Positions 23,056-35,528 are shown, numbered from the stretch's first letter. The stretch: DNA of 64,000 bases from Oscheius dolichura (GCA_932521035.1 OW051497.1:10354001-10418000); one strand, 5' to 3'. The notes: a model not told the origin generated them from the sequence alone. Numbers and translations are program-made.

Positions 23056-24369
23056 ATGTCTCTCCAACGATTCGTTAAAGTTACTACAGTAAATGATCTA
23101 CTAAAGAAGGGATTAATCAACAAGTAAGTCTTTCTTTTACGCTTAGACTATGTCCTGTAGAGAAGGTATTCGAATATTAGACTGCACATACTCGCCATCC
23201 CCAAAACTTGATTGGAAACGGTTTGAACAAGAATTATATGGAAAATTTGAGCTTCTACAAAATGCTCCTACAACGTGAGATTAATTTATTTTCCAAATTT
23301 AGTTATTCAGATCGAAGAAATTATATCTTTCCGGCCATATTCCTCAAGCAGTCCATATGAGCTTGGACGCGGCCATGTATCCATCGAAATATGAACGATT
23401 TGCAATGTATCCTCCTCAATTATTTGAAGAATATGTTCAGGTAAATATTCCCTAAAATATTCCCAGTATTATATCAATTGTTTTCAGCTCCTTAACGTGG
23501 ATAAAGGGGAACATTTAATACTTTACTCTAGAGGCGCACTCGGCGGAATGATGTTTTCTTCAAAATGTGCTTGGCTCTTCAAGGTTTGGTCTTTTATGCT
23601 CTATTTGTTTAAAAATATTATATTTCAGTCTTATGGGCACGATAACGTCTCAGTTATTGACGGTGGCTTTGCACAATGGCAGAAAGCTGGCTATGAAATA
23701 TCCCAGGAAGATGTAAAACCAGGAAAAGGGAATTGGAAAGCGAAGGATCTCGTCAGTAAATATAACGTTTCGTTCGATGATTTTACTATAACTAAAAAAG
23801 AGAAGGAGGAAATCTTAGAGAAGACAGACGAGGTTTGTTTATACGTGGCTCATCTTTATTCATCCATTCTTTAGATTAATTTCCTAGACAGCCGGGGGAG
23901 AGGCCAATTTGAGGGGAGAGAAGACACAGGACTGGATTCATATCGTAATTAGAATGTTTATTTCCTTCCAATATTATTTTTAAGGTGTTAGCGGGAGCAA
24001 TATTCCCGGATTTAAAAATGCACCGGCTAATGAATTGCTCAATCCTGATCAAACTGTTAAAAACTCGCAAGAGATCTCAAAATGTGAGTACTGCAGGAAT
24101 GTTCAGTGAATTTTTCATCTTTAGGGTTAGAAAAGAATGGATACGACAAATCGAAGCCCATCGTTACTAACTGTAATGTGGGTTTAACTGCAGCTTTCTT
24201 ATCTTATGCTATTGAAGACGCGGTTAAGAACATCCCTAGGCTATATAATGTAAGAATATTTTTTTTAAATTTAAGCATAAAAACGTATCTATTGCAGGGA
24301 TCTCTAAAAGAATTGGAACTGCGTGCGCCAAAGACCATTTCTGGTGGGAACACGCACCTTCCTCACTAG
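23056..24369 (+). CDS. 3-mercaptopyruvate/thiosulfate sulfurtransferase-like, two rhodanese domains
   Basis: The start MSLQRFVKVTTVNDLLKKG (exon 1 23056-23123) is followed by exons carrying GIRILDCTYSPSPK, GHIPQAVHMSLDAAMYPS, YPPQLFEEYVQ, HLILYSRGALGGMMFSSKC, DNVSVIDGGFAQWQKAGYEI, INFLDSRGRGQFEG, GAIFPDLKNAPANELLNP and KPIVTNCNVGLTAAFLSYA. This is the standard order of the inactive N-terminal and catalytic C-terminal rhodanese domains, about 300 residues. Family knowledge: it transfers sulfur from 3-mercaptopyruvate or thiosulfate, in cytosol or mitochondria. The catalytic Cys is present, but the active loop reads C-N-V-G-L-T rather than the familiar C-G-S-G-V-T, so substrate preference may differ. 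No clear targeting peptide. A polyadenylation signal AATAAA follows at about 24409. Confidence 0.87.
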
Positions 24370-24424
24370 ATCTCGCATCCTCGTTGTTATTTTCTATTGT
24401 TATTAGAAATAAATCTATTCAATT

Positions 24425-25011
24425 TCAATTAGAATTGCCCTGTTTGTTAAATATAATGAATATGGCATAGGACATAGGTTGGACTGAGCATTGGCGCTTC
24501 GGTACGTTGTGAGGGCCGGGGTTTCGCAGATGTTCCAAATACCCGACGTAGTCTATGCTGGCAGCAACGCGGTCCACGTTGCAGCACAGTTGCTTCTTCT
24601 TCTCACACTCTTCACCCAGTTCGACGTTGTCGATCGTGAACGTATTCATAGGTAATGCACGCTGAAAATTGTTTTCACTCTCTCATCAGCGCTTGCCGCG
24701 CAACGCTTCCCGTACCTTTATGCGCCGGATGAGGTCGCCATCTGTCTCGCCCTTGTAAGCAACTTCGAAAGCTATTCCACACCGATCCTGCAATGCAATG
24801 ATATAAGAAGTGAATCTGAACTCTCGAAACTCTCTAAAAAAACTCTTCTTACCCGTTTGACTGCTTCGCGGAGGCTGAGTGAAGGCTAGCAATGCTCTCC
24901 CTCTCCTCTCCACTGGCATCGGAGGTGCTCGCAGTTAGAAGAATCCACTAATACTATCAAGGCAGAAGAAAGAGAAACAGTAAGAAGCAGAAACAACACC
25001 AGCCGCCCCAT
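24425..25011 (-). CDS. Small secreted cysteine-containing protein
   Basis: The minus strand starts with a signal peptide, MGRLVLFLLLTVSLSSALI. A 69-nt intron (donor GTATTAG, acceptor GCTAG) in phase 0 joins it to PSLSLREAVKR, then DRCGIAFEVAYKGETDGDL, then RALPMNTFTIDNVELGEECE, KKKQLCCNVDRVAASIDYVG, YLEHLRNPGPHNV and a short tail ending at 24425. About 125 residues with six cysteines in the mature part, consistent with disulfides in an exported protein. No known domain recognised. If the first intron were retained, the frame would hit a TAG within it. It is tail-to-tail with the sulfurtransferase gene, with only 55 bp between stop codons. Confidence 0.5.
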
Positions 25012-26052
25012 CGCCCACAATGGCCAATTGACCTTCTTTCTGTCTCTCTGGATAACTCTCGATCCACAATGGCATGTCTCGCGGAGTGGTGGGATAAGAC
25101 AGGTTTGGATTGCAATGATAAGAAAAGACGGAGCGAAAAAAGGCCGCTGCCTGGTGAGGGAAAGAGGCTCCTGTGAGAAAGTCAAATTGTACGCTTGATA
25201 AGAGATGTGGAAGTATTCCTTGGAGCAGACTACCAAACGCATATTCTTTATTATACGGGCTATCCCGCTGTGAAAGTTATTCATTAATGAACAAAAAGGA
25301 CGTTTAATGGAGGGTAATTCTGATTCAGGGAGCCATTAATAGCCGAAAACGCTGAAAAACAACATAAACATTACTTTCAAGCAGTGTCAACAGGCAAATT
25401 CTCCATTTTTTTGTGTTTTACTAAGGACCAGATGAATTTTCCAAGAGAGGCTTCTCTCCGATGCCAAGAGGCATGTAATTACACCAGCCGATATATCCTG
25501 TATCCTCAAGGTCAGCTGAACCACTACCAACCGATTTCACGTCGGAACCAACAATAGATGCAAATCCCTCCTCTTTCCTCCCAAACACATTCCTTACCTG
25601 CCGTGTTGTTGTCCCTTTTTTTGAAATCGATTTGATGATCATCGCCACCTGGGGGCTACCCCTCTCCATACACGCTACTATTTACTCTCGTGATACTTTT
25701 CCCCGAGTCCTGACCGTCATAAAAAAAGAGGGGGGAATGGGTTGAACTACTTTCACCCCCAGAGGGCTATTACAAACTGCCTAATCACAGAAAAATATGT
25801 CAGCTCAGTTGCGCTGACCGGCCTCGTAGGAACGAGTTTCCATGGGAGAGGCTGTCCGGTGCCGTCCGGCGCTTACGTCCCCGGTTGAGTTGTCTTCCGC
25901 CATTTTCACGCCTTTCTTAGCTTTTCTTTGGCAATTGATTCTTCCCCCTGCTGTCCTTTCATAAATTCAATTTGTCATTAACTCCGTGACTCATTTCCCA
26001 GTTTTTCTTCTCTCTGCTGCCTTGTTGTCGTCTTATTTTTGTTTGCTTTTAG
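25012..26052. other. Intergenic, upstream of the Spinster-type gene
   Basis: An 82-codon minus frame at 25421-25669 lacks splice context and family likeness. Otherwise nothing recognised. TTGCTTTTAG directly precedes the next ATG. Confidence 0.4.
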
Positions 26053-27952
26053 ATGGATACTCAAACAGTACCCGGGGATCCATTGAGCAACACCAGGAAG
26101 TATGTAATCGTGGGTATTTTGTGCCTGATAAATTTGTTAAATTACATGGATAGATACACAATAGCAGGTGCTTATCCGCTCACTTATGTGTTTAATCGGA
26201 TTTCAGGAGTGCTAACAGATATCCAGTCATATTATTCAATAGACGATGCTAAGGCCGGATTTCTTCAGACCATGTTTATCATTGCTTTCATGTTCTGTTC
26301 GCCAGTTTGTGGCTATCTGGGGGACAGGTGAAACAGCTGCATAATTGCCCAACAAACAACAGTTCAGATATAATAGGAAAGTGATTATGGTGATAGGTAT
26401 TTCCGTCTGGATCTGTGCTGTAGTTGCCTGCACCTTCGTCCCACGAAACGTATGGAATTCCCATAAATCGGTTGAAGATTAGGCACGGTTCAGATGTTCT
26501 GGCTGTTCGCTACCCTTCGCGGCGTTGTCGGAGTAGGAGAGGCGTCCTACATAACAGTATCACCGACGATTATTGCAGATATGTTTAGCGGAAATGATCG
26601 AAGTCGGATGTTGATGATTTTCTACTTTGCCATCCCATTTGGAAGGTTTAATTTTGACCCCGCCGCGTAATTCATAACAAAACAATTTCAGTGGATCTGG
26701 TTATGTAATTGGTTCGGCAGTGGCATCGGCCTTTGGAGCGTGGCAATGGGGAGTACGAGTGACTGCGGTTCTCGGTACAGCCTTGACTGTTAATGGAAAT
26801 GGCTAATAGGGACGTTCAGGACTCATTTGCATAGCGTTGATAGTCTTATTCGTGGAAGAACCCAGCCGAGGAGGGGCCGAGACAGCAGGACAGGGTCAAG
26901 AGAAATCTTCTTACCTCAAGGATATGAAATCCCTGCTTAAAAAGTAGGCCCGGGAAATAATATCTTATCGTATCAGTATAACATACATTTGTTCAACTCT
27001 CGGTTACACGGCTATTATATTTGTGGTTGGTACAATGTCCTGGTGGGTTCCTACAGCAATCCAACATGGTGAAGCTTGGAGAGCCGGCAAAAACAGTACT
27101 CAAGAACTGGATCAAGACAAAAAGTCACAGTAAGAGGACCCTAATTTCCTATTCCTTTCATTTTCTAGAGTAGCAACAGTCTTCGGAGGGATCACCTTAC
27201 TCGGAGGGCTTCTAGGTGTCGCAATTGGAAGTTTAGCTGCCCAGGTACAGTTTCTTTCACCCATTAATAAGATAGTTTTATAGTGGATGAAGAGTGGTCA
27301 AGGACCTTTCCGAGTAATTAAAACACAAAGAGCGGATGCCATAGTCTGTGCAGTTGGTGCGCTCATTGCTATTCCTACGTTTTACTTTGGTATCCACCTG
27401 ATTACAACCAAGATGGGGATTACCTGGGTCCTTATATTTGTCTGTATAACAGGATTGTGCTTCAATTGGGCTATTAACGTCGACATGCTCATGGTAAACT
27501 TCGCCGGTTTCTAAATAATCTTAGAACAGAACGTTGTTGCTCCAAATCGTCGAAATACCGCTAATTCTTGGCAAATCCTAATTTCACATCTCCTTGGAGA
27601 TGCGTCAGGACCCTATATCATCGGCCTAGTTAGTTTATAATGCTGCCTATTGATTGAAACCCCCTTTCAGATTTCGGACGCTGTAAGAGGCGGTTCCGAC
27701 ACTCCTGAAGCTAAATTCAAATCCCTAGTCACCGCGTTCTACCTGCCCAATGTGCTTCTCTGCTTTTCCGTTATATTTTACATAGCAGCCGCTGCCTTTT
27801 ATAATCGTGATAGGAAAATATTTTTAGAAGATATAAGTAAGCAGTTGTTTTTCCATTCAAACATAGATTTAGAAGCACAAGAAGACGCTGTAAAAGCGCA
27901 AGAAGGGCGATTCAATAAAGCTTTTGAAGATCTCTCTATCCAAGTCCACTAA
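26053..27952 (+). CDS. spin: Spinster-type MFS transporter (sphingolipid/lysolipid exporter family)
   Basis: About ten exons give a roughly 500-residue major facilitator. N-terminal segments are [20 protein letters not shown] (TM1) and [19 protein letters not shown], then [24 protein letters not shown] ahead of the TM2/3 loop, [23 protein letters not shown], and [18 protein letters not shown]. In the second half come [57 protein letters not shown] and ISDAVRGG. The DRYT, GVGEA and HLLGD motifs are diagnostic of Spinster. Family knowledge: Spinster proteins sit in late endosome/lysosome or plasma membranes and move lysophospholipids or sphingosine-1-phosphate. The start is immediately preceded by TTGCTTTTAG. 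Introns are 31-60 nt. An AATAAA-like site follows near 28000. Confidence 0.9.
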
Positions 27953-28426
27953 ACGGGTTACTTTACAACTGCATAACATGACTAAATGTATTATAATAAA
28001 TACGTTATATTAAAATTTTGTTCTTTCGTTAAAAAAAGCTGAAGAAGAAAAAAATGGAAGTTCAATTCTCGAGTTTACACGATTATTGTGCCCGACTTGA
28101 TCGCATAGGGCAGAAAAGGATTCTCTATTTTCTGGCGCTATTCTCCAGGGATTATCTTATGGTTTACTCACTAAAATTGTCATATTTAGGCATATATAGC
28201 CAATATATTCATTAAATACACAACACTTTCTCTTTTTGTGCCAACGGCAAGCGTTCCTACTGTTCGACCTCAGCTCTGCGCAAGCGCGGTGTGAGCTGAC
28301 GCACTTCTCGGCGCCTGGCTTTCCCCGAGTGCCTTACACCATTTTTTCATATTGATTAAGCCTTTTAATTTTTCTCATACTCATGTTCGTTAATTTACAA
28401 TTCTATCAACAGTACAATATCTAGAA
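27953..28426. other. Intergenic
   Basis: Spinster 3' UTR and the promoter of the first WD-repeat gene. A GC-rich patch at about 28240-28330 is not explained by a gene or RNA that I recognise. Confidence 0.4.
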
Positions 28427-30631
28427 ATGGCCAGCTCAAACTTAAACGGGCAGCCAGCTGTGAATTTTGCTGCCGGTCGGCTAGATCACAACGCACAACT
28501 CCAGCAGATGCAAATGCAAATGCTTGCCCAGGTATTTTTTGTCTATTTAAAAAAATATTAATCTCTACTATTTAAGATGAGCGCTCAGGGACAAGCCGCA
28601 CAAGCCGCTCAACTTTTAGCCATGCAACAAGCCCAGCAATTGGCCCAAGCTCAAATACAGCAACAGGTTCAGCAACAACATCAGCATCCGGGACTGCAAC
28701 TGCCTCTTGGATTTCCTGGTAGGAAAATATATATATTTATTTATATATTTTATAATTTTTAGGTCTAGGATTGCCAGGAGGTATTCCAGGTCTCCACGGA
28801 TTGCCTGGAGGGCCGGGATTTCCTGGATTGCCTGGTGCACCGGGATCAGCGCCTCCTCCGCATCCACTGTTAAGCGGTTTAGGTCATCTGGGCAATGGAT
28901 TTCCTCCAGGAGCCCTTCCTCCGAATGCTGCGAATCAAATTGTGGGAGTTTACACTGTTATTTTTTTTAAATGGTGACTATTGATGAGCCTAGAAGGTTT
29001 AATAACCGAAACTAATGATTAATTCCGACTAGTCTTAAACCTTTTGATCTGCAATAATTTTTGCAATTTAGTTTTTGTTGCAGCTCCAAGCCAACGCCCA
29101 AGCTCACGCTGCTGCTGCTGCCGCTGCCGCTCAACAACAGGCTAATACCATGAATGCACGAGCTTCTATAACCCCGTCTCAACAGCAGCAACAGCAACGT
29201 GTAAACGAAAACAAGCGCTGTGAAATCTATAAGTAAGTCTAGAGTACACTTGTTTTTAGTTTTGCCCCTGGGCACTTTATTTGATTATTAACACCTGGGT
29301 CAGGTGTTAGCTGCATCTAACATTGGTATTCATTTACTCAATCAAATTTCGTATTACGTACTTCCAATTTAGATTTAATGCCACTCGACCGCTGTACGCA
29401 GCTGCCTGGTCGGTGAAAAAAACAGAAAAGTTCCGATTAGCTGTGGGAAGTTTGGTGGAAAGGGAACAACAAAATCGAGTGAGTTACTTGGCTCCTATAC
29501 ATGGAAACCTTATGGTTTAGGTGTCTATAATCCAATTGGACGAAGCGTCTGGCCAACTGGTAGAGAAAACTTCCTTCCTTCATGATTTCCCTGCCAATTG
29601 CATTCGATTTATCCCAGACCCTGAGAATAACTATCCGGATTTATTGGCTACAAGTGGAGATGTGCTGCGAATTCATCGGATAGGTCAGGATGGAATTGTC
29701 CGTCTCAATGAGGATGTCACCCTTACCAGTGTATGTTGCCCAGTAATTTACTATAGTAAAATGATTCTTCAGAACAAGTCCCAGCATTACACAGCCCCCC
29801 TAACTAGTTTCGACTGGAACGAGGTGGATCCTAGGCTCCTGGGAACAGCTAGCATTGATACAACATGTACCATTTTTGACCTAGAGGTGCGGCGAACAAT
29901 CTGACTCATTTAAACTTTGTATCCAGATTGGACATCCTATCGCAACTATCCGGCCGATGTCCTACAGTGTCAAAACACAATTGATAGCTCACGACAAGCC
30001 CGTACATGATATCGGATTCAGCAAGGTTAACCATGGTCGGGATCACTTCGCAACAGTCGGTAAGATCCTCCACTTGTTATTTTAGACACCTTCGTTTTTA
30101 GGAGCGGATGGAAGTTGTCGAATGTTTGACCTGCGTAATTTGGAACATTCAACCATTGTCTACGAAGATCCCCAGAAATCAGAGCTGATGAGGTTAGCTT
30201 GGAACAAAGTCGAGCCGTTCCACCTGGCTACGTTTGCCAGAGATTCAATGGAGGTACGTTCCCTGCTCAGATAATCTTACAACATGCTATATAATCTTAG
30301 GTGGTGATTATTGATATCCGTGTGCCTTGTAATCCGCTGAGCCGGCTGAAAAATCACACAGGGGCTGTCAATGGCATCGCCTGGGCGCCTCACAGTTCCC
30401 ATCATATTTGTACAGCTGGTTAGTGAACTATTGTTTCTTTTCATTGAAGATCCTTTAGGTGACGATGCTCAAGCTTTAATCTGGGACGTGTCCAACATGC
30501 ATCGGCCTGTTGATGATCCCATCCTTGCCTATTCCGCTGGCGGAGAAGTTAGCCAAGTCCATTGGGGAGCTGCCCACACCAACTGGATAGCCATCGTCTT
30601 TAACAAGTCTCTTGAGATTCTTCGGGTTTGA
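28427..30631 (+). CDS. DCAF7/AN11-like WD40 protein with long Gln/Gly-rich N-terminus (copy 1)
   Basis: The start MASSNLNGQPAVNFAAG leads into a low-complexity N-terminal region: Gln-rich (QQAQQLAQAQIQQQVQQQHQ), then Gly/Pro-rich (GLGLPGGIPGLHGLPGG), then poly-Ala/Gln. The C-terminal part is a DCAF7/WDR68-like propeller: [137 protein letters not shown] and SLEILRV at the C-terminus. Family knowledge: DCAF7/AN11 proteins scaffold DYRK kinases and actin/Rac regulators; nematode members are called SWAN. The intron at 28943-29082 is longer than neighbours. It is followed 314 bp later by a paralogue. Confidence 0.85.
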
Positions 30632-30944
30632 AGATCTACAATGTACCTCAGGAAAAAGCACACAAAAAGAGTATCTATTTTTATTATTTGTTATGTATTA
30701 TTTAGCATACATTCCTCTTTTTGCAAGTCGTTCCAATTGTGATCACGCATCCATATTCAGTCCTCCTTTTTTTTGCATTATTTTTTCTCATGTGCACCCC
30801 CATTAAGAGGAGATCTCGTTGTTCAATAAAGCAATCAAATCATTTCATCACTAGTTTCTTATCTATGGTCCATTGCCATCTTTACCTTTAAAATTACATT
30901 ATAATGCCGTTTTACTATTGATTATTTTCAGATAAAACTTTGAA

Positions 30945-32577
30945 ATGCTACCCGGAGGTAGCGGAAATCCTATTCAACCGAGTAAAATCATCAAGGTAGG
31001 CTCCTAAAACTTTCTGGACTCATTTAATTTAAAACTGTTTTTATCTGCGTTTTCGAAAACAAAAAAGAACCGCGCTCCAAAACAATCAAAGCAGCCTTTG
31101 AATATTAATACGATTGATCATTTCTTGTAGAAACCCACAATGGAAGGAGCTACACATCACCCCTTCGGTCATCTTGCTCCTGGCAGCACTGGTAACAACT
31201 TCAGACAACAACCAAACACAAATATACCGCAACAATCTCCCCAAGTGCCTATGCAAACAGAACAATATGAAGTTCGTTTTTTAACTAGACCATGTGACGC
31301 GTTCCTTTAGGCGGCAACTTCTTCGAATGCCCCTGTCGCTGGCACATCGTCTCAAGACGTTAACATGGGATCATCTCGGGACGATGACAAACGCAAGGAG
31401 ATCTATGGATACGACGCTCCGTATACTCTCTTCGCCTGTGCGTGGAGCGCTGCAACTGATTCTCAGAGAAGGTTCCGTTTAGCAGTCAGCAGTTTCATTG
31501 AGGAGTACAGCAATAAGGTTAGCTTCAAATTAAACATTAGTATATTTATAATTTTTAGATTTCTATTCTTCAATTAGATGAAGAGCTGGGAGAGATCGTC
31601 TTCAGAAGCTCGTTTGATCATCCTTATCCGGCGACACAGATTGGATGGATTCCCGACACAAAGAATCAGTATCCGGATCTTGTTGCAACTTCTGGTGACT
31701 ATCTAAGAATCTGGAGGGTACGCTTATTTCTTTAAATTTGAAGGAATTGTTTTCTTTTCAGCTTGGAGTAGACAATCAAGCCAAAATTGAGACACTCCTC
31801 AATACCAACCGCACCGCGGAATACTGTGCTCCCCTGACAAACTTTGACTGGAATGAGATTGATTTGAATATGATTGGAACTAGCAGCATTGATACTACTT
31901 GTACTATCTGGCAGCTGGAGACTGGACAGGCTATTGGAAGTACTCGTCCAACTATGGACGCGGCTCTACGTACACAACTTATTGCTCATGACAAAGAAGT
32001 CTACGATATCTGCTTCAATAAAGGGCATAAGGATGTCTTTGGAAGTGTTGGTGAGACAATGATTCTAATTGGTTTAGTCAAATTCTGCTTTAGGTGCTGA
32101 TGGTAGCGTTCGGTTGTTCGACCTCCGCCATCTCGAACACTCCACCATTGTCTACGAAGACCCGAAGAGAACACCTCTGCTTCGTTTGGCCTGGAACCGG
32201 CTGGATTCTAACTACATCGCGACGTTTGCTATGGGAAGTAACGAGGCCCTGATCCTCGATATGCGAATTCCTTGTACTCCCGTTGCTAAACTGAGTAATC
32301 ATAAGGCCAGCATTAATGGGATTGCTTGGGCTCCTCACTCCAATACTCATATTTGTACTGCTGGTTAGTTCAATTTCTATTTTATTTATACTGTATTCAT
32401 TCAGGAGAAGATTCTCAAGCGTTGATCTGGGATGTTCACGACATGCCGCGACCCATTGACGACCCCATCCTGGCGTATCAAGCGGGCGGGGAAGTCAACA
32501 TTGTCCACTGGTCTACGTCCTTCCCCGATTGGATTTCTATTTGTTACGGCAATCGTTTGGAGATTTTGCGAGTTTAA
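30945..32577 (+). CDS. DCAF7/AN11-like WD40 protein (copy 2, closer to the canonical form)
   Basis: The start [17 protein letters not shown] is followed by a short Gln/Pro-rich lead and then a propeller almost collinear with DCAF7: [156 protein letters not shown] and NRLEILRV. It keeps more canonical residues than copy 1. The role is as a scaffold for kinases and cytoskeletal regulators (family knowledge). TGATTATTTTCAG precedes the ATG by 14 nt, suggesting trans-splicing. Same orientation and tandem placement indicate local duplication followed by divergence of the N-terminus. Confidence 0.88.
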
Positions 32578-33012
32578 TTTATTCTTTCGTGATGGTTTGT
32601 AGAGTTGACAACCCTGTGTTTCTTTCTGAACCATATATCCCAAATCTAACCAGACGGGCACAGCTATTCTCATCCCCGTCATAATCATTTTTGCTCACTA
32701 GAATAACAATTATAGGTCATCGGATTTGCTCCACTTTGTGTACTGTATCTTATTCTCAACTCAATTGTTTTTGGCTTTATTCTTTTAATTTTAACTCGCT
32801 ATGTTTCTTCTTTTTTTTGTTGTAAATATTGGCGGTACAATAGAAAAATTAAATAAATTTTATAAACTACCAAGAGAAAGACAATACGGAAGATAGCAGG
32901 GGATACCCTGAGAAGTAGAGATTATGGAAGTTACCGGAGAGCTGAAAGGGTGCTGAAGACGCTGGCCATGCTGAGTCGATGGCCTGTTCCTGAAGCAGCA
33001 TTACGAAGTTAT

Positions 33013-35528
33013 TCAGACGCGGAACTGACCTGGGATCGCTAAACAGCTGCTGTCATCGTCGCCCCACCATTTTTTTGTATTGAAACGGATACTTTTCGAC
33101 ATCGCTGCTAGACCGAAGTTGTGCTCAGCTGATACACATATGATATATCTAGAAAAGACTTCTTGGAAGGGGGGGGGGCGCTCACCTTGTATCTGGCATC
33201 AAATCTGTTAGTGTGAAGCGAGTATTGCTTCCTACTTTATACCTATTCCAATATAAAAACTGTGGCGCTGGTTCTTGAGTGTATTGAATGACATAGCTCT
33301 GAAGCGGAAGGATTTTAACCGTAATACTTTACAAACCTCTGGCCCATTGTTCATTTTAGGAGGTCGCCAAGAAATAGTAGCTGTGTCATTGCTAATGGCG
33401 TCTAATCTCACTGATTGAGGGACAGTACAAGGTTCTGAAGCCAATATATTTAATAGAAATGATAGTTACCTGTATATTCTTGCGCTCTAACTGGTTTACT
33501 ACTGCCGAACCGTGTGGTTGTTGAAACACTGAACTCATAGAGTGTGAAGGACTTCAGCCCTGTGACGAGGTACTTCTCCTTGTTGATAAAGTCTACCACA
33601 ACAATGTTATTCCTCCGCTGTGGTGTTCTGAAATGTGTTTGCCCACTTTGAGTGGACTCCTCACCTCGGTTTATAGGTCAAAGTGTACCAATATCTTCTG
33701 CCTTCTTCCACGTACAGGGGCTTTTGCCATCGGAGCATTACAGAATCTGCCGTGGCATGAGAAGCTAGGAGATTCCTCGGACTCTCTGGTGGTGGAGGCA
33801 GTGCAGGCTCTGGATTGTGGGTAGTCAGATGTTTAAAAGCTAAATGTGGTCGTCTATTATGGAAGGCGGATTAATTCAACTGGTAAATCTTATATGATGT
33901 AGAGCTGTAACGGTCTCAAACAGCTTTCTCATTGCTTCTCGCTTCATAGCCTCTATTCTTTTCTGCTGCACCGCCTTCAACCACGACAAAGGATCCTAAA
34001 TTGGGCGATACTTCCGGGTAAACAACCGGGCATACATCATCCAATCTACGTCCGAAGAAGTGCAACCTATCAATGTAATACGCGCCAACAATATCCACAC
34101 AAGTGGTGGTTAGCACAAGCCCTACTAAAATTAACAATAATACGATTAGGATGTAGAGGTCATTTCGAGGAACCATGTCTAAAAGTCGATGACTTGGACG
34201 AGAGTTGGGTCACCTCCAAATCCAATTGTTAGAACGCTCATCATAACGAAATAGAAGCCATCGGAAGATGACCAGTCTTCCAGATTAGCGATGACTTGCG
34301 ATGCGAAGGCTATATAGGAAAGGAGAAGTCCTAAACACGGAGAATTTCAACGATTCTTTTTAGAATTAACCTATGACCATAAGGAATGGGACCTCTACGA
34401 ATTGAGCATGCTCCAGATGGGTCCAAAGGAATTCGGCTACCTGAAAATAGACAGTATTATAAGCAAAGAGAACTAACCTCATCGTCTCCTCCAGCAATAA
34501 TAACCTGTCCAATTCTTATCGAATCTCTCCGAAGCCGTCCTTCTTGCCACCGTTTATACTTCCTTTTTATTTGGTACTTGACTTTCAACACTTCCGTGTA
34601 AGCTCTATTCATTGCCTCCGTACAGAACTTCGCCTAAAACATAGAATCAGTTAGGTTGGTAGCAGCGTACCATATCCGCTAGGGTGATAAGATATAGCGG
34701 GATACCGAAAGATAGATAAACTAAACAGAATAGTCTCCCAACCGGCGAACTGGGGGCATCTGCACCGTATCCAATGGAAGTAAGAGTCGTAGCGGCGAAG
34801 AAGATGTTCCATGTCACATTGGTCAGGGAAGACGGCGCCTGTAGATATTAATGATCATTTGGGAATTCTTACTGTAGTGATATTTTTATTATAAACATAT
34901 GGATTGTGATTATGTATCTTGTAGACCTGCTCGACATAACGATATAATCGTTCGTCTAATTGAGTTCTCCTTGTTCCATTCACGGTAGCAACATATTTAA
35001 CGAAGTCAGTCTTATGTCTAAAATTAGCAAAATGACGTCAGGATGAAATCCCACTAATCAACCTTTCAATGACACCGGTGTAGTACGCGCTGTGGTCCGA
35101 GTATTTGATTAGTGTGAGAATCCAGCCGCCTAATGCTGCATACAGCACCGAAACAAAGACTAAGGTAACGTGAGGTAGAGCGAGTCGTAGGACCTGTAGA
35201 GAACATTTGATACCGTAACCGCCTGTACCAATTGCTTAGTGAGGCCGAACTGTCCAGGCGTTAGTTCTGAGAAGCGGCACACACCGCTCTGCATCATGCC
35301 ACACATCGGATTATCCGCATGTGGGCGCCCACCTGAAGAATAGGATACGGTATACTGTATTATTTAAGAATTGAGATTTTAAAAAGAAAACTTCGACTTT
35401 TGAGAAAAAAAAGCCTAATAACTAACCCAGCTTTCAAGCGTTTTCTTAGAATGAAATTCTTGGAAGAATCTAAGAAAAGAATCGATGAGTTGCGTACCTG
35501 GTCTGGGTCGCAAGTGGTGAAGAAACAT
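33013..35528 (-). CDS. TWK-type two-pore-domain K+ channel with two C-terminal fibronectin III domains
   Basis: The start [11 protein letters not shown] (exon 1 to 35498) is followed by M1 ([20 protein letters not shown]), an extracellular loop with [20 protein letters not shown], pore 1 with filter [11 protein letters not shown]2 ([20 protein letters not shown]), a cytoplasmic linker ([16 protein letters not shown]), M3, pore 2 with filter TIGFGDMVPRND, M4 ([19 protein letters not shown]) and the TWK motif [20 protein letters not shown]. The frame then runs through a 41-nt intron (33840-33880) into two FN3 domains: [20 protein letters not shown] to [20 protein letters not shown], and [20 protein letters not shown] to [20 protein letters not shown]. 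It ends [10 protein letters not shown] at 33013. All joins are phase-consistent. If the 41-nt intron is retained, the protein stops right after the TWK tail (stop 33876-33878). The FN3 part would be cytoplasmic. Two separate genes is the main alternative; the continuous phase argues against it. Confidence 0.82.

Noticed and set aside
25421-25669. 82-codon minus-strand frame upstream of the Spinster-type gene
   Set aside because: No splice support, no domain, low-complexity Ser/Gly content; likely chance.
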